64,000 nt of DNA from Triplophysa rosa (Eukaryota > Chordata > Actinopteri > Cypriniformes > Nemacheilidae). Below are positions 61,142-64,000 of the stretch, piece after piece. The stretch is from contig NC_079894.1 of the NCBI RefSeq assembly GCF_024868665.1, forward strand, positions 7,401,737 to 7,465,736. The letters are read 5' to 3'. The notes below the pieces were generated by a model. The model had not been told where the DNA came from and made no database searches. It was given only the letters and a program-made list of their open reading frames with translations. Each line of letters starts with the position of its first letter. Position 1 is the first letter of the stretch. Made by a program: the position numbers and the translations under genes.

Positions 61142-63165
61142 ATGTCTGGCCCCTGAAGGGAACCAGCTGAGAGGTGCTGGGCTTCCGCCCGATGTAGTGG
61201 AGACTATTCTAAGTGCTAGGGCTCCCTCCACTAGAAGGTGCTACGCCCTTAGATGGCGTGCTTTTGAAAGATGGTGCATGTCACACCACGCAGACCCAAT
61301 TCACTGCCAGATTGTTTCAGTGTTGGAGTTTCTGCAAGAGAAACTGACCCCAGGCACATGCCCCGGTACTCTCAGGGTTCATGTCCAGATGATTCCTTCC
61401 AGCTATCCAAATTTGCAGAGTGCATCGAATATATAAAACATTGGATGGCTTGTAATTTCCTTCTTATAAATTCTAATAAAACCAAAGATACGTGAGCAGA
61501 ATATTTCGGATCAGAACCTGCAAGTTGAAGGCTGCACTGTTACTCCAACAAATACAGTTAAAGACCTAGGCTTTATATTAGACAGCAACTTGTCATTTAA
61601 AAATCACATCTCAAATGTCACAAAAACAGCCTTCTTCCACCTTAGAAATGTTGCCAAATTACAAAATATTCTATGTGTTGCTGACGCAGAGACGCTTATT
61701 CATGCATTTGTGACCTCAAGACTTGACAACTATAATGCACTACTTAGTGGTTGTCCTGCATCATCAATAAACAAACTACAGTTAGTTCAGAATGCAGCTG
61801 CCAGAGTTCTAACCAGGTCCAGAAAATACTATCACATAACCCCAATGTTATCAACCCTTCACCGGTTACCCATTAAGTATCGTATTGACTTTAAAGTTCT
61901 TTTAATTACTTATAAAGCCTTAAACGGTTTAGCCCCTACCTACATAACAGAGCTTCTACCACACTACAACCCATCACGCTCTCGAAGATCTCAAAACTCC
62001 AGACGTTTGATAACACCTAGAATAACTAAATCCACCAAAGGGGGTAGAGCTTTCTCATACGTAGCACCTAAACTCTGCAATAGCCTTCCTGATACTATTC
62101 GAGGGTCAGACACACTCTCCAAATTTAAATCTAGATTAAAAACACATCTTTTCAGTTAAGCTTTCACTTAATGCAAAATATGCTAAATAAACCACCGGGA
62201 GTCTGCATTTATTAGATATTATTCACTAGAATAATCTTGCTTGTTCTATAAACACCATGCATTGTGCTGTGTTTTACCTTTTTTGTGTTTTTTCTTATTT
62301 TCTCCTGTAAAGCTGCTTTGGAACAATGCACATTGTTAAAAGCGCTATATAAATAAAATTTAACTGAATTCATGTGGCCACCATTTCGGATTGCCACGCC
62401 CTGATTGATGGGGTTTCTGTGGGAAAACACCCTTTAGTCGCCCGCTTTATTCATGGAGCGAGGCGACTGAGGCCTCCTTCTAGACAGAGAGTCCCTTCAT
62501 GGGACTTAGCTATAATGCTCGCTGGCCTGGTTGGCGCCCCTTTCGAACCTATGGAGTCAGCACCTCTCAGGCTTCTGACCCTTAAGATGGTTTTTCTAAC
62601 GGCAATCACTTCTCTTAAGAGAATTGGAAATTTGCAGGAGCTCTCAACCTCGCCATCCTGTTTAATTTTTGCCCCTGGGATGGTCAAAGCTATTCTGCAT
62701 CCTGACCCGAGTTATCTGCCTAAAGTTCCGTTCTCCCCCGTGCATCCGGTTGTTCTGCCGTTCATGACGTCGGAGCTGGAACAACTATACTTACTGTAAT
62801 CTGTACTACTTATTGTACTATACTTCGAAATTACATCCACCGCACTAGCCAGTGGCGTACATCAGAGCAGCTTTTCATATGTTATAGGGGGCCGCTACCG
62901 TAGGGCGGCTGCCACCAAGCAGACTATATCACTTTGGGTGAGGGATGCTATTGCCCTGTTCTATGAGGCTCGTGGTCAAGCCTCTCCTCTAGGAGTCAGG
63001 GCTCATTCAACAAGGGGGGTTTCATCTTCTATGGCCTTAGCAAGAGGTGTCTCCTTGCAGCATGTTTGTGATGTGGCGGGTTGGTCCTCTCCGCACACAT
63101 TTGTCAGATTTTATAGTCTGGATGTCCATGCTACTCCAGGCGCACTCATCCTGGACTCAACATCC
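61142..63165 (+). pseudogene. DIRS tyrosine recombinase, copy 2, split by a LINE
   Basis: The N-terminal core-binding part (GLPPDVVETILSARAPSTRR; RWRAFERWCMSHHADPIHCQ; VLEFLQEKL) ends at TLRVHV, where an L2 LINE intervenes, and resumes at ATISDCHALIDGV. Catalytic residues are recognisable: Arg in LKRIGNLQELS, His-x-x-Arg in RAHSTRGVSS, the second-motif Trp in VAGWSSPHTF and Tyr in RFYSLDV. A small insertion near 62770-62815 and a frameshift near 62890 also break it. Confidence 0.85.
61378..62375 (+). mobile_element. L2 LINE, 5'-truncated, copy 2
   Basis: Insert 61385-62368 (984 bp) between TTCATGT repeats (61378-61384, 62369-62375). The sequence follows L2 copy 1 closely from CCAGATGATTCC onward, with a 26-nt deletion near 61485 and a shared 3' end AAAAGCGCTATATAAATAAA. 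The longest frame (61590-62159) encodes the RT C-terminus. Confidence 0.9.
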
Positions 63166-63265
63166 CAGAGTCACATCTGAGACCTCCTCTCGGCTTGTGC
63201 ACACACACACCACACAACCTTGGGGGGTCCAGACACCCCCAGTGCGGCGGCGTTGGTATTCTCGT

Positions 63266-63375
63266 TCCCATAGTGTTTGAAATTCAGCATCGAGTGTAGC
63301 TTTTGATAGGGAATGTCTCGGGTTACTTGGCTGTAACCCTGTTCCCTGAAAAAGTGGGAACGATATGCTGCGCCT
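63266..63375. repeat. DIRS internal complementary region
   Basis: Left half (GTGTAGCTTTTGATAGGGAATG) is complementary to the element's left tip at 58937-58960; right half (GTCTCGGGTTACTTGG, CTGTAACCCTGTTC, TGAAAAAGTGGGAACGA) is complementary to its right tip at 63575-63638. The two halves meet at AATGTCTC. Confidence 0.85.
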
Positions 63376-63638
63376 CAATGCCGCACTGTAGGTGCGCCCG
63401 GACTTCCTTTCAGACAAAGTTGGAACCTGAAGACGCGTCCGCTTCGCGTGTATTCATAACCTGCAGGTGCGGGGGTAATTAGCCACATCACCTGCCGAGG
63501 TTATTTAAAGCCAATTTTTGGCGTGTTTCACACGTGCTTCACAACTGGTCGAACAAAGAATGTTCTCCCATAGCGTTTGAAATGCAGCATCTCGTTCCCG
63601 CTTTTTCAGAACAGGGTTACAGCCAAGTAACCCGAGAC

Positions 63639-64000
63639 GATTTAATGAAATGAATGTCTTAGGAATGGGATGACAAAGCAAAGGTCTCACAGAACACACA
63701 GAGAGCAAATGACCTTAAATTACCCCAATTACTCAAACCACTGCAGAACACACACAAATACAGTTGTTGTGATAAATCTTGTCTTGTTTATTCACTAATG
63801 TTTGCCCGTTTGGGTATGTGAGACTGACTGTGGCTTCTCTTAGCTTGTAAAAATTTCAAGTCAAGTGAGCCTATTACGCTTGTTACAAAAACACTCCAGG
63901 ACATTTCATTTTGCTCAGTAAAGTACGCGTTTTAGAAGCAAACATCCTTTCGCAAACATTTTTTTGACACCACTGACAATAACAGATACTTTTGCAATTT
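63639..64000. other. cadherin intron, nothing recognised
   Basis: Unique-looking intronic DNA up to the edge; no upstream cadherin exon seen. Confidence 0.4.

Larger units (their letters stand above)
58937..63638 (+). mobile_element. DIRS-like retrotransposon, copy 2, with nested insertions
   Basis: Inverted terminal repeats about 58960-59135 and 63425-63590 (GCTATGGGAGAACATTCTTT; CCTCGGCAGGTGA; TTACCCCCGCACCTGCA; GCGAAGCGGACGC). Before the right repeat is an internal complementary region (63266-63375) matching both outer ends, the hallmark of DIRS elements. Inside: RT/RNase H and tyrosine recombinase, with no ORF1. A solo LTR (60817-61136) and an L2 LINE (61385-62368) interrupt it. It lies in the cadherin intron 528 bp upstream of exon A, opposite in orientation to the gene. 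Confidence 0.9.

Overview
This is vertebrate nuclear DNA, almost certainly from a teleost and probably a cypriniform fish. The evidence is spliced exons of a classical type II cadherin, DIRS-type tyrosine-recombinase retrotransposons, L2-like LINEs with an (A)GCGCTATATAAATAAA 3' end, a tRNA-derived SINE that shares its tail with a LINE, and many TTAA-flanked palindromic MITEs. No prokaryotic genes, no rRNA and no functional tRNA gene were seen. The only host gene I can support is one cadherin, on the minus strand.

Layout. From 1 to about 44 kb the window is gene-poor DNA downstream (3') of the cadherin. It holds solo LTRs, TIR elements, MITEs, microsatellites, a nested pair of giant palindromes (26.0-28.8 kb), a decayed DIRS element (29.9-34.1 kb), a SINE (37.6 kb) and a TTAA-flanked DNA element carrying a LINE (38.9-40.7 kb). 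Several repeat-poor, TAAT-rich stretches could be conserved regulatory DNA, but that is only inference.

From 44,235 to 58,408 the last six coding exons of the cadherin run right to left. They encode part of EC3, then EC4, EC5, the transmembrane helix and the catenin-binding tail (464 residues in this window). All splice junctions keep frame, and exon lengths (254, 137, 122, 115, 252 bp and the terminal exon) fit the type II cadherin plan. Earlier exons lie beyond the right edge.

Two introns hold nested transposons. Between the 254-bp and 137-bp exons a mariner-like MITE contains an L2 LINE, which itself contains a TIR DNA element and a solo LTR. Upstream of the 254-bp exon lies a DIRS element (58.9-63.6 kb) with inverted repeats, an internal complementary region, RT/RNase H and tyrosine recombinase. 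It is broken by a solo LTR and by an L2 copy with a 7-bp target duplication. No retroelement ORF here looks intact.

All calls were made by eye. Family names rest on motif and end-structure recognition and have not been checked by database search.
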